Below, in pieces: positions 1-7,278 of a stretch of 23,127 bases of DNA. Positions within the stretch are counted from its first letter, which is position 1. Each line of letters begins with the position of its first letter. Below the pieces are notes generated by a model. That model was not told the origin of the DNA, did no database searches, and saw nothing but the letters and a program-made list of their open reading frames with translations. The translations under genes were made by a program, and so were the position numbers. Origin of the DNA: Verrucomicrobiales bacterium (lineage in GTDB: Bacteria; Verrucomicrobiota; Verrucomicrobiia; Limisphaerales; JAFMIX01); the NCBI GenBank assembly GCA_017853785.1, contig JAFMIX010000005.1, forward strand, positions 1-23,127, in the 5' to 3' direction.

Positions 1-1480
1 CCTGATCGGGCTTGAGGACGTTCTTGATTTTTTCCACGCGCTCTTCGCTGATCTGGGAGATGTGCACGAGGCCGTCGATATCGTTTTGCAGGCCCACAAA
101 CGCGCCGAAGCTGGCGAGTTTGGTGACCTTGCCGGTGACCAGGTCGCCGACCTTGTAGAGTTCATCGATCTTGTCCCACGGATCCACGCCGAGCTGTTTG
201 ATGCCGACGGCAATCCGCTGGTTGGCCTTGTCCACTTCGAGGACCACGGCTTCGACTTCGTCGCCCTTCTTGAGGACTTCGCTGGGGTGGTTGATCTTGC
301 GGGTCCAGGAGATGTCGGAGACGTGGATCATGCCGTCCAGACCTTCTTCGAGTTCGATGAACGCGCCGTAGCTGGTGAGGTTGCGGATGACGCCCTTGAC
401 TTTGGTGCCGGCAGGATATTTCTCGCTGGCCTTGTCCCACGGGTTGGCTTCGAGTTGGCGGATGCCGAGGGAGATTTTCTGTTCGTCGCGGTTGATGCCG
501 AGCACGACGGCTTCGAGTTCCTGATCCTGGGTGAGGACGTCGCTGGGTTTGGCGATGCGCTTGGTCCAGGAGAGTTCGGTGACGTGCACGAGGCCTTCGA
601 CGCCGGGTTCGAGTTCCACGAACGCGCCGTAGGGGACGAGGTTGACGACTTTGCCTTTGACCTTCGCGCCGACGGGATATTTGGCTTCGATCTGGTCCCA
701 GGGATTGGCGAGCTTCTGCTTGAGGCCGAGGCTGACGCGTTCCTTTTCCTTGTTGATGTCGAGGACGACGACATCGATGTCCTGGCCGACCTTGAGGATT
801 TCGGAGGGATGGCCGATACGGCCCCAGCTCATGTCGGTGATGTGCAGCAAGCCGTCGAGGCCGTTGAGGTCGATGAACGCACCGAAGTCGGTGATGTTTT
901 TGACGGTGCCTTTGCGGATGTCGCCGGGGGTCATGTCGGAGAGGAGCTTGGAACGCTTTTCGGTGCGCTCGGCTTCGATGAGTTCGCGGCGGGAGAGGAC
1001 GATGTTCTGGCGCTCCTGGTTGATCTTGACGACCTTGAACTGGTAGGAGTTACCGACGTATTGGGCGAGGTTCTTGGGGGTGATGACGTCGATCTGGGAG
1101 GCGGGCAGGAAGGCTTCGACCCCGATGTTGACGATGACGCCGCCCTTGACGATGTCGGTGACTTTGCCGGTGATGATGCCGCCTTCGTTGCAGATAGAAA
1201 GGATGCGGTCCCAGTTCTGTTTGAACATGGCCTTCTCGTGGGAGAGGACAACCATGCCGTCCTTGTCCTCGAGTTTTTCGATGAGGACATCGATTTCACC
1301 GCCGACCTTGAGGTTCTTGAATTCGATGAATTCATTGCCGGGGACCACGCCTTCGGATTTGTAGCCGATGTCCACGAGGACTTCTTTGGGGCGGATTTCG
1401 ATGATGATACCTTTGACGATGTTGCCAGCGGCAAACGGCAGGGCGCCGCGCTGCTTCAGGGCTTCTTCCATGGTGAGCAT
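1..1480 (-). CDS. rpsA: 30S ribosomal protein S1, 3' end cut by window edge
   Basis: Ribosomal protein S1 binds mRNA on the 30S subunit and helps start translation. The reverse strand reads 493 codons without a stop from ATG 1480 to base 2, so the C-terminus lies outside the window. Six S1/OB-fold repeats are visible: about residues 19-83, 98-165, 185-254, 270-341, 356-428 and from 443 onward (cut). Repeats 3-6 carry the typical [FY]GAF(V/I) strand followed by a G-(L/M)-(L/V/I)-H-(I/V) motif, and repeats 3-5 also have a SW(T/G)-R/K-HPS-like segment. The start MLTMEEAL is chosen as the first ATG; an alternative ATG at 1471 gives MEEAL. No clear Shine-Dalgarno site precedes either. The same DNA also holds a long open frame on the other strand, which is an artefact of codon bias. 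Identity is very secure; the total number of S1 domains is not known. Confidence 0.97.
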   Translation of the reverse strand, partial: MLTMEEALKQRGALPFAAGNIVKGIIIEIRPKEVLVDIGYKSEGVVPGNEFIEFKNLKVGGEIDVLIEKLEDKDGMVVLSHEKAMFKQNWDRILSICNEGGIITGKVTDIVKGGVIVNIGVEAFLPASQIDVITPKNLAQYVGNSYQFKVVKINQERQNIVLSRRELIEAERTEKRSKLLSDMTPGDIRKGTVKNITDFGAFIDLNGLDGLLHITDMSWGRIGHPSEILKVGQDIDVVVLDINKEKERVSLGLKQKLANPWDQIEAKYPVGAKVKGKVVNLVPYGAFVELEPGVEGLVHVTELSWTKRIAKPSDVLTQDQELEAVVLGINRDEQKISLGIRQLEANPWDKASEKYPAGTKVKGVIRNLTSYGAFIELEEGLDGMIHVSDISWTRKINHPSEVLKKGDEVEAVVLEVDKANQRIAVGIKQLGVDPWDKIDELYKVGDLVTGKVTKLASFGAFVGLQNDIDGLVHISQISEERVEKIKNVLKPDQ

Positions 1481-1515
1481 AATATTACTGTGCTATGGGA
1501 CGGGGAGGCTGGGAG

Positions 1516-1529
1516 GGCGCGGAAGCGCC
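1516..1529 (-). promoter_or_regulatory. Small hairpin in rpsA leader
   Basis: A perfect 5-bp GC stem with a 4-base loop (GGCGC-TTCC-GCGCC on the transcript) lies about 36-49 bases upstream of the rpsA start. In other bacteria S1 represses its own translation through leader structure. Whether this short stem does so here is inference. The rest of the roughly 245-bp gap to the next gene (1481-1725) shows nothing else I can name. Confidence 0.25.
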
Positions 1530-1725
1530 ATCGAAGACTCCATTGCCAAACTAACTGACCAAACGCTGCGGGGGCAACGGAGGGTTGAGGGTTAGGTTGT
1601 GCGTTTACTGTTGTTTTTCAGCCTCAATGAACATCCGCACACGCGGCGTTCGGGCGGGGCAGACGATACGCGGAAAGGTCCGGGAGGCAAGGTTAAAATG
1701 GGCCGGCGCGGGGTGCCCGTTACCA

Positions 1726-2643
1726 TCACCGTGGCGGCATGGGCGGGGGCTTGAGCCACTCGGTCAGCGACGCGGTGGCCCCGCATTCGACGCAGGCGGT
1801 GGTGGCGAATTGCGCGCCGCAGTTCGGACAAGCGGCTCGGGTGCTGAAGGAGTCAAAGGAAGTCTGGCAGTGACCGCAGACCCAGAAGTTGCCGACGGTG
1901 GGCGCGGTTTGGCAACTCGGGCACGCGAAACCCGTGTGGCGTGGAGTCTTTTCCAACCGCATCAGCCCGCGGGCCTCCACGAAACCCCGCCAGCAACTCG
2001 GCAGCACGATTACGAGTGCGAGAATCCCCAACCAGATGGATTGATTCAGCACGGCGAAAATCAAGAGGCCCGCCAGTCCGATGAAGCCCACGATGGCAGC
2101 GATCATCAGGCTGCGCGCACGGCCGAACGGATACCATAATAGCGAGCGCAGGATTTGCCCGCCGTCTAGCGGATAGACGGGCAGGAGATTAAAAATCAGC
2201 AGCACGAGGTTGATGATCCAGATCATGTAGAGGCACGCATTAGCATCCGGCAGCGTTTCCGGCCAGCCGAGGGCGCGGCTCAGATAGATCAACCCCGTGA
2301 GCAGCGGCACGAGCGCGACGTTGACCAGCGGGCCGGCGGCGATGCTCCAGAGCGTCGCGCCCGGGCGTTGCGGCGGGCTGACGTAAGCCACGCCGCCGAA
2401 CGGCCAGAGCAGAATGAGATTCGCCTTGCCGCCGACCTGCCGGCAGGCGAGCGCGTGGCCGAATTCGTGGGTGAGCACGATGGCAAAGAGCGCCAGATAT
2501 TCCAGCACGCCCCAGATGGGTGTGGAATAGCCCTTCATGCGGCTGACCTGAAACACGGCGACCAGCAGCCACGACCAGTGCAGATAAACCTCGATGCCAA
2601 ACAGGCGGAAAAGGCGGAACGAACCATCGCGGGTGGGCAACAT
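1726..2643 (-). CDS. M50 site-2-type membrane metalloprotease with C-terminal zinc ribbons
   Basis: A 305-residue integral membrane protein of the S2P/M50 zinc protease family, which cleaves transmembrane substrates inside the bilayer. The zinc motif HEFGH is at residues 59-63 within a hydrophobic segment. The partner motif NLLPVYPLDGG at 152-162 supplies the third ligand, Asp160. Several membrane segments run from about 20 to 215. After the membrane core there are two zinc ribbons: Cys241/244 with Cys256/259, and Cys272/275 with Cys284/287, ending in a Pro-rich tail. Core M50 proteins often carry PDZ or CBS domains; a paired zinc ribbon is less usual. The ATG at 2643 follows the stop of the upstream HTH gene by 7 bp, so the two are probably one transcript. 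The substrate is unknown; a role in regulated proteolysis is inferred from the neighbour. Confidence 0.9.
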   Translation of the reverse strand: MLPTRDGSFRLFRLFGIEVYLHWSWLLVAVFQVSRMKGYSTPIWGVLEYLALFAIVLTHEFGHALACRQVGGKANLILLWPFGGVAYVSPPQRPGATLWSIAAGPLVNVALVPLLTGLIYLSRALGWPETLPDANACLYMIWIINLVLLIFNLLPVYPLDGGQILRSLLWYPFGRARSLMIAAIVGFIGLAGLLIFAVLNQSIWLGILALVIVLPSCWRGFVEARGLMRLEKTPRHTGFACPSCQTAPTVGNFWVCGHCQTSFDSFSTRAACPNCGAQFATTACVECGATASLTEWLKPPPMPPR

Positions 2644-2650
2644 GGTGAAA

Positions 2651-3118
2651 TTATTTGGCGGCAGCCGGTTGTTTTAGCGGAAGAAAATTCCCCTTTTCGC
2701 AGCAGGTCACAAAATTCTCGGTCACAGACTTCAATTCCTCCCAACGGGCGCGGATGGTCCGGGCCTCGTGTTGGCAGATCTGGTTGTCGCTCGCCGCGCT
2801 GGCGACGACGGCGAGGAGATCGGCGAATTCCTGGACGATTTCATTGGTGGCCGGGATCAGAAATTCCGGGTGGGGCTGGTCACTGCGCGGGTTGGCCACA
2901 AAGAATCCGCCGGCGTGCTGGCAGAGCCATTGCGCCAGTCGCTTGTCGCCGGTGCTGCGGAGCAGGGCCTCGAGGCGGTCGAGTGGGTTGGCGCTGCCGC
3001 TAGAGTCGCCCGGCTCGGCCCATTTATAAATCATAGAGGCAGACAGGCCGAGGTCGTCTGCAATTTTCTTGGCACTGGTCTTCTGCAGGATTTCGCGCAG
3101 CAGTTCGTGAGATTGCAT
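2651..3118 (-). CDS. CII-like helix-turn-helix regulator
   Basis: A 155-residue protein with an N-terminal helix-turn-helix at about residues 14-34 (KTSAKKIADDLGLSASMIYK), followed by a segment with LDRLEALLRSTGDKRLAQWL and GGFFV. This order resembles the phage regulatory CII/CP76 family, which is also found as chromosomal genes in Verrucomicrobiota and Proteobacteria. The C-terminal half (about 85-140) is predicted helical and may oligomerise. There is no surrounding phage gene, so it is best read as a resident regulator. It is the first gene of a probable two-gene operon with the M50 protease. A TTGCCA-N17-CATCGT promoter-like pair ends exactly six bases before the ATG. The DNA target is unknown; the family call rests on pattern recognition only. 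Confidence 0.7.
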   Translation of the reverse strand: MQSHELLREILQKTSAKKIADDLGLSASMIYKWAEPGDSSGSANPLDRLEALLRSTGDKRLAQWLCQHAGGFFVANPRSDQPHPEFLIPATNEIVQEFADLLAVVASAASDNQICQHEARTIRARWEELKSVTENFVTCCEKGNFLPLKQPAAAK

Positions 3119-3124
3119 GGCGGG

Positions 3125-3153
3125 ACGATGGGCAACCCATTCCGCGCTGGCAA
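3125..3153 (-). promoter_or_regulatory. Possible promoter of HTH/M50 operon, leaderless geometry
   Basis: On the minus strand TTGCCA (3153-3148), a 17-base spacer and CATCGT (3130-3125) are followed by CCCGCC and the ATG at 3118. The -10 matches consensus only at the second and last bases, so it is a weak call. Spacing would put transcription start on the A of the start codon. Confidence 0.4.
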
Positions 3154-3251
3154 GCGGGAAGAGCTACAATCTTCCCGGCAAATTACAGTTACCGGCAGCG
3201 GGCGACTCCGGTTGAATGTCTGCAGCGAAGGTTCTGACCTGAACCGCGGGC

Positions 3252-3473
3252 GTGGCCTTGATTCCGATATTGATTTTCGGCGTATTCGGGCTGGTTGCGC
3301 TCGCGGCCTTGGCGTTCTGGATCTGGATGCTCGTAGACTGCGCCACCAAGGGGTCAGGCCAGGGCAACGATAAGTTGATCTGGATTCTGGACATCGTATT
3401 CACGCAGCGTATTGGCGCACTGATTTATTTCTTCGTGCGCCGCCCGGAGCGGAAGAAGTTGTTTGGGGTTTGA
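3252..3473 (+). CDS. Small PLDc_N-type membrane protein
   Basis: A 73-residue protein with two hydrophobic helices (about residues 4-28 and 42-61) and a basic end (RRPERKK). The central WMLVDCATK, the GNDKLIW motif and the IGALIYFFVRRPE end match the phospholipase D nuclease N-terminal (PLDc_N) domain, which as a stand-alone protein is a small membrane protein of unknown role and no catalytic activity. The frame has a stop at 3240-3242 just before GTG 3252, so GTG is the only upstream start; TTG 3258 is an alternative. Its stop is 4 bp before the next ATG, suggesting co-transcription with the carbonic-anhydrase-like gene. Function unknown. Confidence 0.82.
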   Translation: MALIPILIFGVFGLVALAALAFWIWMLVDCATKGSGQGNDKLIWILDIVFTQRIGALIYFFVRRPERKKLFGV

Positions 3474-3477
3474 GGCC

Positions 3478-4389
3478 ATGCGCCTGCTTGAAGCCATCAT
3501 TTATGCGAACCACCGGGCGGTGGCCGGCGACCCGGACGCCGCCCTGCATCCGGCGGAGTTTGCGGATTCGTTGCCACTGGTCGTGCTGACGTGCTTTGAA
3601 CCCCGCCTGAATGCCTTGTTCCCAAACGTGCTCGGCCTGCCCAAGGAACAGTTCATCTGGCTGCGCAATGCGGGCAACATCATCACCGGTTCGATGAGCA
3701 GCACGGTGCGGTCGCTCGCGTTGGCGTGCGCCATCAAACACGGCGATGAGATCGCCAGCATCGGCCCCACGGATTGCCAGGTGGGCCGGACGACGACGCT
3801 GCAGTTGCTCGACCGGCTGCGGGAGTTGGGCGTGGCGCGGCAGGTGTTGCCGGAGAATGTGAATGAGTTTTTCGGCGTGTTCGGCAGCGAGCGGCAGAAC
3901 GTCATCAAGGCGTGCGATTTTGTCCGCCGCCGCCCCATCATCAGCGCGAAGATTGCCGTGCACGGCCTGTTGGTGGATGTGGCGACCGACAAACTCGAAT
4001 GGCTGGTCAATGACTATCAGATTCTCGGCGCGCTGGACAGCCGCATGGAGGCTTTCGTGCAGTCCGCCGGGCAGTCGGTAGATGCGCTCAAGGCGCTCAC
4101 GGATTTTAACATCGGCGAGATGAAGTTCTCCGAGACGAAAATTGGTGAGACGGTGGTGAAGCCCGAGGATAGGCTGGCGCACAAAGTGGAGCAGGTGGGT
4201 GCGGCGGTGGTGGAAGCCGCGCACGCTCACCCCGGGGTCGCGAACGTGGCGCAGCAGGTCGCGGAATATGCGGAAAAGCATTGGCTGCAACCGCCAGAGA
4301 TGCCAAGTCCGCGCCCGCCCAAAAAGATTCCGCTGCCGCCGTCGCTGCGGCCGAAGCTCGTGCGCAAATATTGGAAAATCCTGAAGTGA
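3478..4389 (+). CDS. Beta-carbonic-anhydrase-like protein with altered zinc site
   Basis: A 303-residue protein whose first 110 residues follow the beta-carbonic anhydrase fold. It has VVLTCFEPR at 35-43 where the family has CxDxR, then WLRNAGN at 61-67, then SLALACAIKHG and IGPTDC at 95-100 where the family has GHTxCG. Compared with active enzymes, Cys39, Arg43 and Cys100 are kept, the Asp of the Asp-Arg pair is Glu41, and the zinc-binding His is Pro97 (codon CCC). With one of three protein zinc ligands missing it is unlikely to be a normal CO2 hydratase. Residues 170-303 form a long C-terminal extension with a polar helical part and a Pro/Lys-rich end (RPPKKIPLPPSLRPKLVRKY). I chose ATG 3478 rather than TTG 3463 because it directly follows the preceding stop. 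The function may be binding or regulation; that is inference. Confidence 0.72.
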   Translation: MRLLEAIIYANHRAVAGDPDAALHPAEFADSLPLVVLTCFEPRLNALFPNVLGLPKEQFIWLRNAGNIITGSMSSTVRSLALACAIKHGDEIASIGPTDCQVGRTTTLQLLDRLRELGVARQVLPENVNEFFGVFGSERQNVIKACDFVRRRPIISAKIAVHGLLVDVATDKLEWLVNDYQILGALDSRMEAFVQSAGQSVDALKALTDFNIGEMKFSETKIGETVVKPEDRLAHKVEQVGAAVVEAAHAHPGVANVAQQVAEYAEKHWLQPPEMPSPRPPKKIPLPPSLRPKLVRKYWKILK

Positions 4390-4434
4390 TTGCCGCTTCG
4401 GCAGCTTCCCGACCCCGCAGAATTGCATCCGCGT

Positions 4435-4463
4435 TTGACTAATCCCCGGCGCTTCACTACCGT
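4435..4463 (+). promoter_or_regulatory. Predicted recA promoter
   Basis: TTGACT (4435-4440), a 17-base spacer and TACCGT (4458-4463) form a sigma70-like promoter in the gap before recA, giving a leader of about 43 bases. I saw no obvious palindromic LexA box of the GAAC-N4-GTTC or CTG-N10-CAG type overlapping it, so SOS control is not visible here. Confidence 0.6.
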
Positions 4464-4512
4464 CGCCCCCGGTTTCAGCAAACAACTTCCAACAATTTTA
4501 ACCTCATCATTT

Positions 4513-5598
4513 ATGCCTCCCAAATCCGCCGAAAAGTCCATTGATAAAGCCTCGGAAAAAGCCGCCGCCACCGCTGAATCCGCCAAGGCCGCCGCCGCCC
4601 GCGAGCGGGAATTGGAGTCCGCGATTTCCAGCATCACCAAAGCCTACGGCGACGGCGCCATCATGCGCCTCGGCGACGCCCACGCGCAGAAAAAAATCCA
4701 GGTCATCCCCACCGGTGGGCTGGCCATCGACCTCGCACTGGGCGTTGGCGGTGTGCCGCGCGGGCGCGTCATCGAAATTTTTGGGCCGGAATCCTCCGGC
4801 AAAACCACCCTCATGCTCCACGTCATCGCCAATGCGCAAAAGGCCGGCGGCCTCGCGGCGTTCATCGACGCCGAGCACGCACTGGATCCGGCTTATGCCA
4901 AGAAACTCGGGGTGAACCTGGACGATCTGCTCGTCTCCCAGCCCGATTCCGGCGAAGAGGCTCTCACCATCTGCGAAACGCTCGCCCGCTCAAATGCGTT
5001 GGACGTCATTGTTGTGGACTCCGTCGCCGCGCTCGTACCCAAGGCGGAACTGGAGGGCGAGATGGGCATGGCCACGATGGGCATGCAGGCGCGGCTCATG
5101 AGCCAGGCGCTGCGGAAATTGACGGCGATTTTGAACAAGTCCAAGACGACGTGCATCTTCACCAACCAGCTCCGCGAGAAGGTCGGCGTCATGTTCGGCA
5201 GCCCCGAAACCACGCCCGGCGGCAAGGCCCTCAAGTTTTACGCCAGCGTGCGCATTGACATCCGCCGCCGGGACACGCTCAAGGATGCCGCCGGCAATGC
5301 CATCGGCAACCACACCCGCGTGAAGATCGTGAAGAACAAGGTTGCGCCGCCCTTCGTCGAAGCGGAGTTCGACATCATCTACAACCACGGCATCGACAAG
5401 GAAGGCAGCATCCTTGATGTTGGCATCGAGTGCGGCGCGGTGGACAAGAAAGGCGCGTGGCTGCAGTTCGACGGCGAACTCATCGGCCAAGGCAAGGAAG
5501 CCGCCAAAAAGGCGCTGGCCGAAAAACCCGAACTCGCGAAGAAAATCACCGAGGCGATCCTGGCCAAGCGGGCGGCGGCCCCGGACGCGGCCAAATAA
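4513..5598 (+). CDS. recA: Recombinase RecA
   Basis: RecA forms filaments on single-stranded DNA, drives homologous pairing and stimulates LexA-type self-cleavage. The 361-residue protein has the Walker A motif GPESSGKT at 91-98, the catalytic Glu of AEHALD at 121, Walker B DVIVVDS at 164-170, the L1 region EGEMGMATMGMQARLMSQAL at 181-200 and the L2 region TNQLREKVGVMFGSPETTPG at 218-237. The MRLGD segment that sits near residue 28 in E. coli begins at 51 here. The N-terminus is therefore about 22 residues longer, an Ala/Lys/Glu-rich tail (residues 1-30). ATG 4513 is chosen because upstream in-frame sequence has no family similarity and overlaps the predicted promoter. The C-terminus is short and Ala-rich (AAPDAAK) rather than strongly acidic. 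The identification is certain. Confidence 0.98.
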   Translation: MPPKSAEKSIDKASEKAAATAESAKAAAARERELESAISSITKAYGDGAIMRLGDAHAQKKIQVIPTGGLAIDLALGVGGVPRGRVIEIFGPESSGKTTLMLHVIANAQKAGGLAAFIDAEHALDPAYAKKLGVNLDDLLVSQPDSGEEALTICETLARSNALDVIVVDSVAALVPKAELEGEMGMATMGMQARLMSQALRKLTAILNKSKTTCIFTNQLREKVGVMFGSPETTPGGKALKFYASVRIDIRRRDTLKDAAGNAIGNHTRVKIVKNKVAPPFVEAEFDIIYNHGIDKEGSILDVGIECGAVDKKGAWLQFDGELIGQGKEAAKKALAEKPELAKKITEAILAKRAAAPDAAK

Positions 5599-5622
5599 TT
5601 CGCTCGCCATGCCGGCGGCGAA
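5599..5622 (+). terminator. Weak hairpin after recA
   Basis: Immediately after the recA stop, TTCGC-T-CGCC pairs with GGCG-GCGAA (one bulged T, five-base loop), followed by GATTTACGG. The stem is good but the U-tract is poor, so it may only weaken read-through into the zinc-ribbon gene. Confidence 0.3.
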
Positions 5623-5662
5623 GATTTACGGTCGCACCAAGCCTTCAACCTGACCAACAGCC

Positions 5663-6178
5663 ATGGATATCATCTTCAATTGCCCCGAGTGCGAACAAGA
5701 GCTGGCGGTGGATAATTCCGGCGCCGGCAGCGAGATCGAGTGCCCCTCCTGCGGGGGGACGATTGTCATCCCCGAACCGCCGGCTCCGCCGGTAGGCGCG
5801 CCACCCGCTCCGACCACAACTTCGGGAGCGCATCAGCCGATCAACGCCATCGCCAGTTCCGCTGCGGCGAAGGTGGAGATGCACCTCAAAGTGCCGATCA
5901 ACAAGGATAAGCCGATGGCAAGTCTGATTAGCAAACCACCCTTGCCGCTGGAAGCCGCCGCAAAGGAAACGGACAAGAAGACGCGGGTAAAAACCATCCG
6001 CCACACTGATTGCATCGAGGTCGGGCACGACCGGTTCGACGAGATGATCTCCAATTTTCTCAACAAGGTGGGCGAAGCGAACATCATCAGCGTCACGCCG
6101 TTGACCTACACGAATCTGGACATCGGCACCCAGAAGCTGATGACCGAGTATGCGGTGATGATCGTCTATCGCGGCTGA
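5663..6178 (+). CDS. Zinc-ribbon protein of unknown function
   Basis: A 171-residue soluble protein in three parts. Residues 1-35 form a zinc ribbon with Cys7/Cys10 and Cys27/Cys30 (CPEC and CPSC), resembling the many short CxxC domains found at the N-termini of Verrucomicrobiota and Planctomycetota proteins. Residues 36-105 are a Pro/Ala/Lys-rich linker. Residues 108-171 look like a compact alpha/beta domain (IEVGHDRFDEMISNFLNKVG, then YAVMIVYRG) that recalls DUF4177-type small domains, but I cannot assign it firmly. It starts 64 bp after recA and could be read through from it. There is no signal peptide or membrane segment. Real gene with high probability; function not known. Confidence 0.75.
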   Translation: MDIIFNCPECEQELAVDNSGAGSEIECPSCGGTIVIPEPPAPPVGAPPAPTTTSGAHQPINAIASSAAAKVEMHLKVPINKDKPMASLISKPPLPLEAAAKETDKKTRVKTIRHTDCIEVGHDRFDEMISNFLNKVGEANIISVTPLTYTNLDIGTQKLMTEYAVMIVYRG

Positions 6179-6199
6179 CCGATTGGTGCGGGAAAAATT

Positions 6200-6227
6200 T
6201 TGACAATTCGGCGCCGCTGACTATCTT
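6200..6227 (+). promoter_or_regulatory. Predicted promoter of tRNA-Ala
   Basis: A perfect TTGACA (6200-6205), a 16-base spacer and TATCTT (6222-6227) lie 14 bases before the 5' end of the tRNA, as expected for a strong stable-RNA promoter. The discriminator is GC-rich (GGCTGCC), which fits stringent control of tRNA genes; that last point is inference. Confidence 0.7.
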
Positions 6228-6241
6228 GGCTGCCGCTGGAT

Positions 6242-6317
6242 GGGGTCTTAGCTCAGTTGGTAGAGCGTCTGAATGGCATTCAGAAGGTCAGGAGTTCGAC
6301 CCTCCTAGGCTCCACCA
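6242..6317 (+). tRNA. tRNA-Ala (anticodon GGC)
   Basis: The full cloverleaf can be folded by eye: acceptor 6242-6248 with 6307-6313, D arm GCTC/GAGC at 6251-6254 and 6263-6266, anticodon stem TCTGA/TCAGA with loop ATGGCAT at 6273-6279 (anticodon GGC), T stem AGGAG/CTCCT around TTCGACC at 6295-6301, discriminator A at 6314 and an encoded CCA at 6315-6317. The third acceptor pair is G6244-T6311, the G3:U70 identity element of alanine tRNA. It reads GCC and GCU codons. The next gene starts 58 bp later with no clear terminator between. Confidence 0.97.
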
Positions 6318-6375
6318 TCCTTCGCCCTTCGCTGCAGGGCGAGTTGCGGCTCGGCAAGCCGGATTCAATAACTTC

Positions 6376-7278
6376 ATGCGCCCGTTTCGCTCCCTCACGA
6401 TTTATATCGCCGTGGTTTTTTTGGGCGGGGCGCTGCTCGCGCCGGGACTTTACTGGCTGGCGCAATCTGCTGCGGCGCAATTTCCGTCCCTGCAAAAAAT
6501 CGCGGACAGTCCCTTCCACCGCTATGTCAACCGCTCGCTGCTCATCCTCGCGCTCGCGGGGTTGGTGCCGTTGCTGCGCAATCTGGGCGTCACCTCATGG
6601 CGCGATCTGGGGCTGGGTCGACCCGCCGCGACGCAGGGGCGGCAACTCCTCGGCGGCTTTCTCCTCGGCTTCGCGGGACTGGCGGTGGTGGTGGGCATCG
6701 CGTTGCTTGGCGGCGGGCGCATCTGGAACACGCATCCGGCGGGGACGATTGTTTCCAAGATGTTGAGCGCGGCATTGACGGCGGCGGTGGTGGCGGTGCT
6801 GGAGGAAATTCTTTTTCGCGGCGGCATTTTCGGCGGCTTGCGGCGCGGCTTCCACTGGCGATTCGCGCTGGGGGCGAGCAGCGCGGTGTATGCGCTCGTG
6901 CATTTTCTGGACCGCGCGAAATTGGACGGCGCGGTGACGTGGCATTCGGGTTTCGACCTGCTGCCGCAGATGCTGCGCGGCTTCGGCAATGTGGAAATGC
7001 TCGTGCCCGGCTTCTTCAGTCTCGCCCTCGCGGGCTGGGTGCTGGGGCTGGCGTATCAGCGCACGGGGAATCTGTATGCGGCCATCGGGCTGCACGCGGG
7101 CTGGATTTTCTGGCTCAAGAGCTACGGCTTCCTCACCGCCGCCGCGCCGGGCGCGAGCGCGTGGTTCTGGGGAACGCACAAACTGACGGACGGCTGGCTG
7201 GCCTTTTTCATCTTGCTGCTCACGCTGGTGCTGGCGGAAAAATTTCTCTGGCGGCAGCCAACTTCGCGGCGCGTATGA
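6376..7278 (+). CDS. CPBP family intramembrane metalloprotease
   Basis: A 300-residue polytopic membrane protein of the CPBP (CAAX protease and bacteriocin-processing, Abi) family. The family motif EEILFRGG is at 143-150 (Glu143, Glu144, Arg148), followed by a second motif with AVYALVHF (His176) and a third with IGLHAGWIF near 245-252. These form the putative metal site inside the membrane. Hydrophobic segments are seen at about 7-33, 53-68, 90-112, 130-145, 163-180, 205-232 and 270-292. The in-frame sequence upstream of ATG 6376 runs through the tRNA, so this ATG is the sensible start. Its stop overlaps the comF start in an ATGA, a sign of translational coupling. The substrate is unknown; roles in the family range from prenyl-protein processing to bacteriocin self-immunity. 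Confidence 0.88.
   Translation: MRPFRSLTIYIAVVFLGGALLAPGLYWLAQSAAAQFPSLQKIADSPFHRYVNRSLLILALAGLVPLLRNLGVTSWRDLGLGRPAATQGRQLLGGFLLGFAGLAVVVGIALLGGGRIWNTHPAGTIVSKMLSAALTAAVVAVLEEILFRGGIFGGLRRGFHWRFALGASSAVYALVHFLDRAKLDGAVTWHSGFDLLPQMLRGFGNVEMLVPGFFSLALAGWVLGLAYQRTGNLYAAIGLHAGWIFWLKSYGFLTAAAPGASAWFWGTHKLTDGWLAFFILLLTLVLAEKFLWRQPTSRRV

Noticed and set aside
62..1558. 498-codon open frame on the plus strand, rich in Asp, Glu, Phe, Gly and Val
   Set aside because: It is the antisense of rpsA; its repeated look comes from the S1 domains on the other strand and no known motif is present.
2651..3118. Prophage remnant, suggested by the CII-like regulator
   Set aside because: No other phage gene, att site or composition change is visible; the neighbour is a cellular protease.
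3400..4485. 361-codon open frame on the minus strand, rich in Arg, His and Leu
   Set aside because: It is antisense to the carbonic-anhydrase-like gene, whose family motifs fix the coding strand.
6010..6375. In-frame upstream extension of the CPBP protease gene
   Set aside because: It would run through the tRNA-Ala and the zinc-ribbon gene; the ATG at 6376 begins a sensible membrane protein.
6242..6376. tRNA-Ala 3' end as an integration site of a mobile island
   Set aside because: No integrase, no repeated copy of the tRNA end and only housekeeping genes follow.
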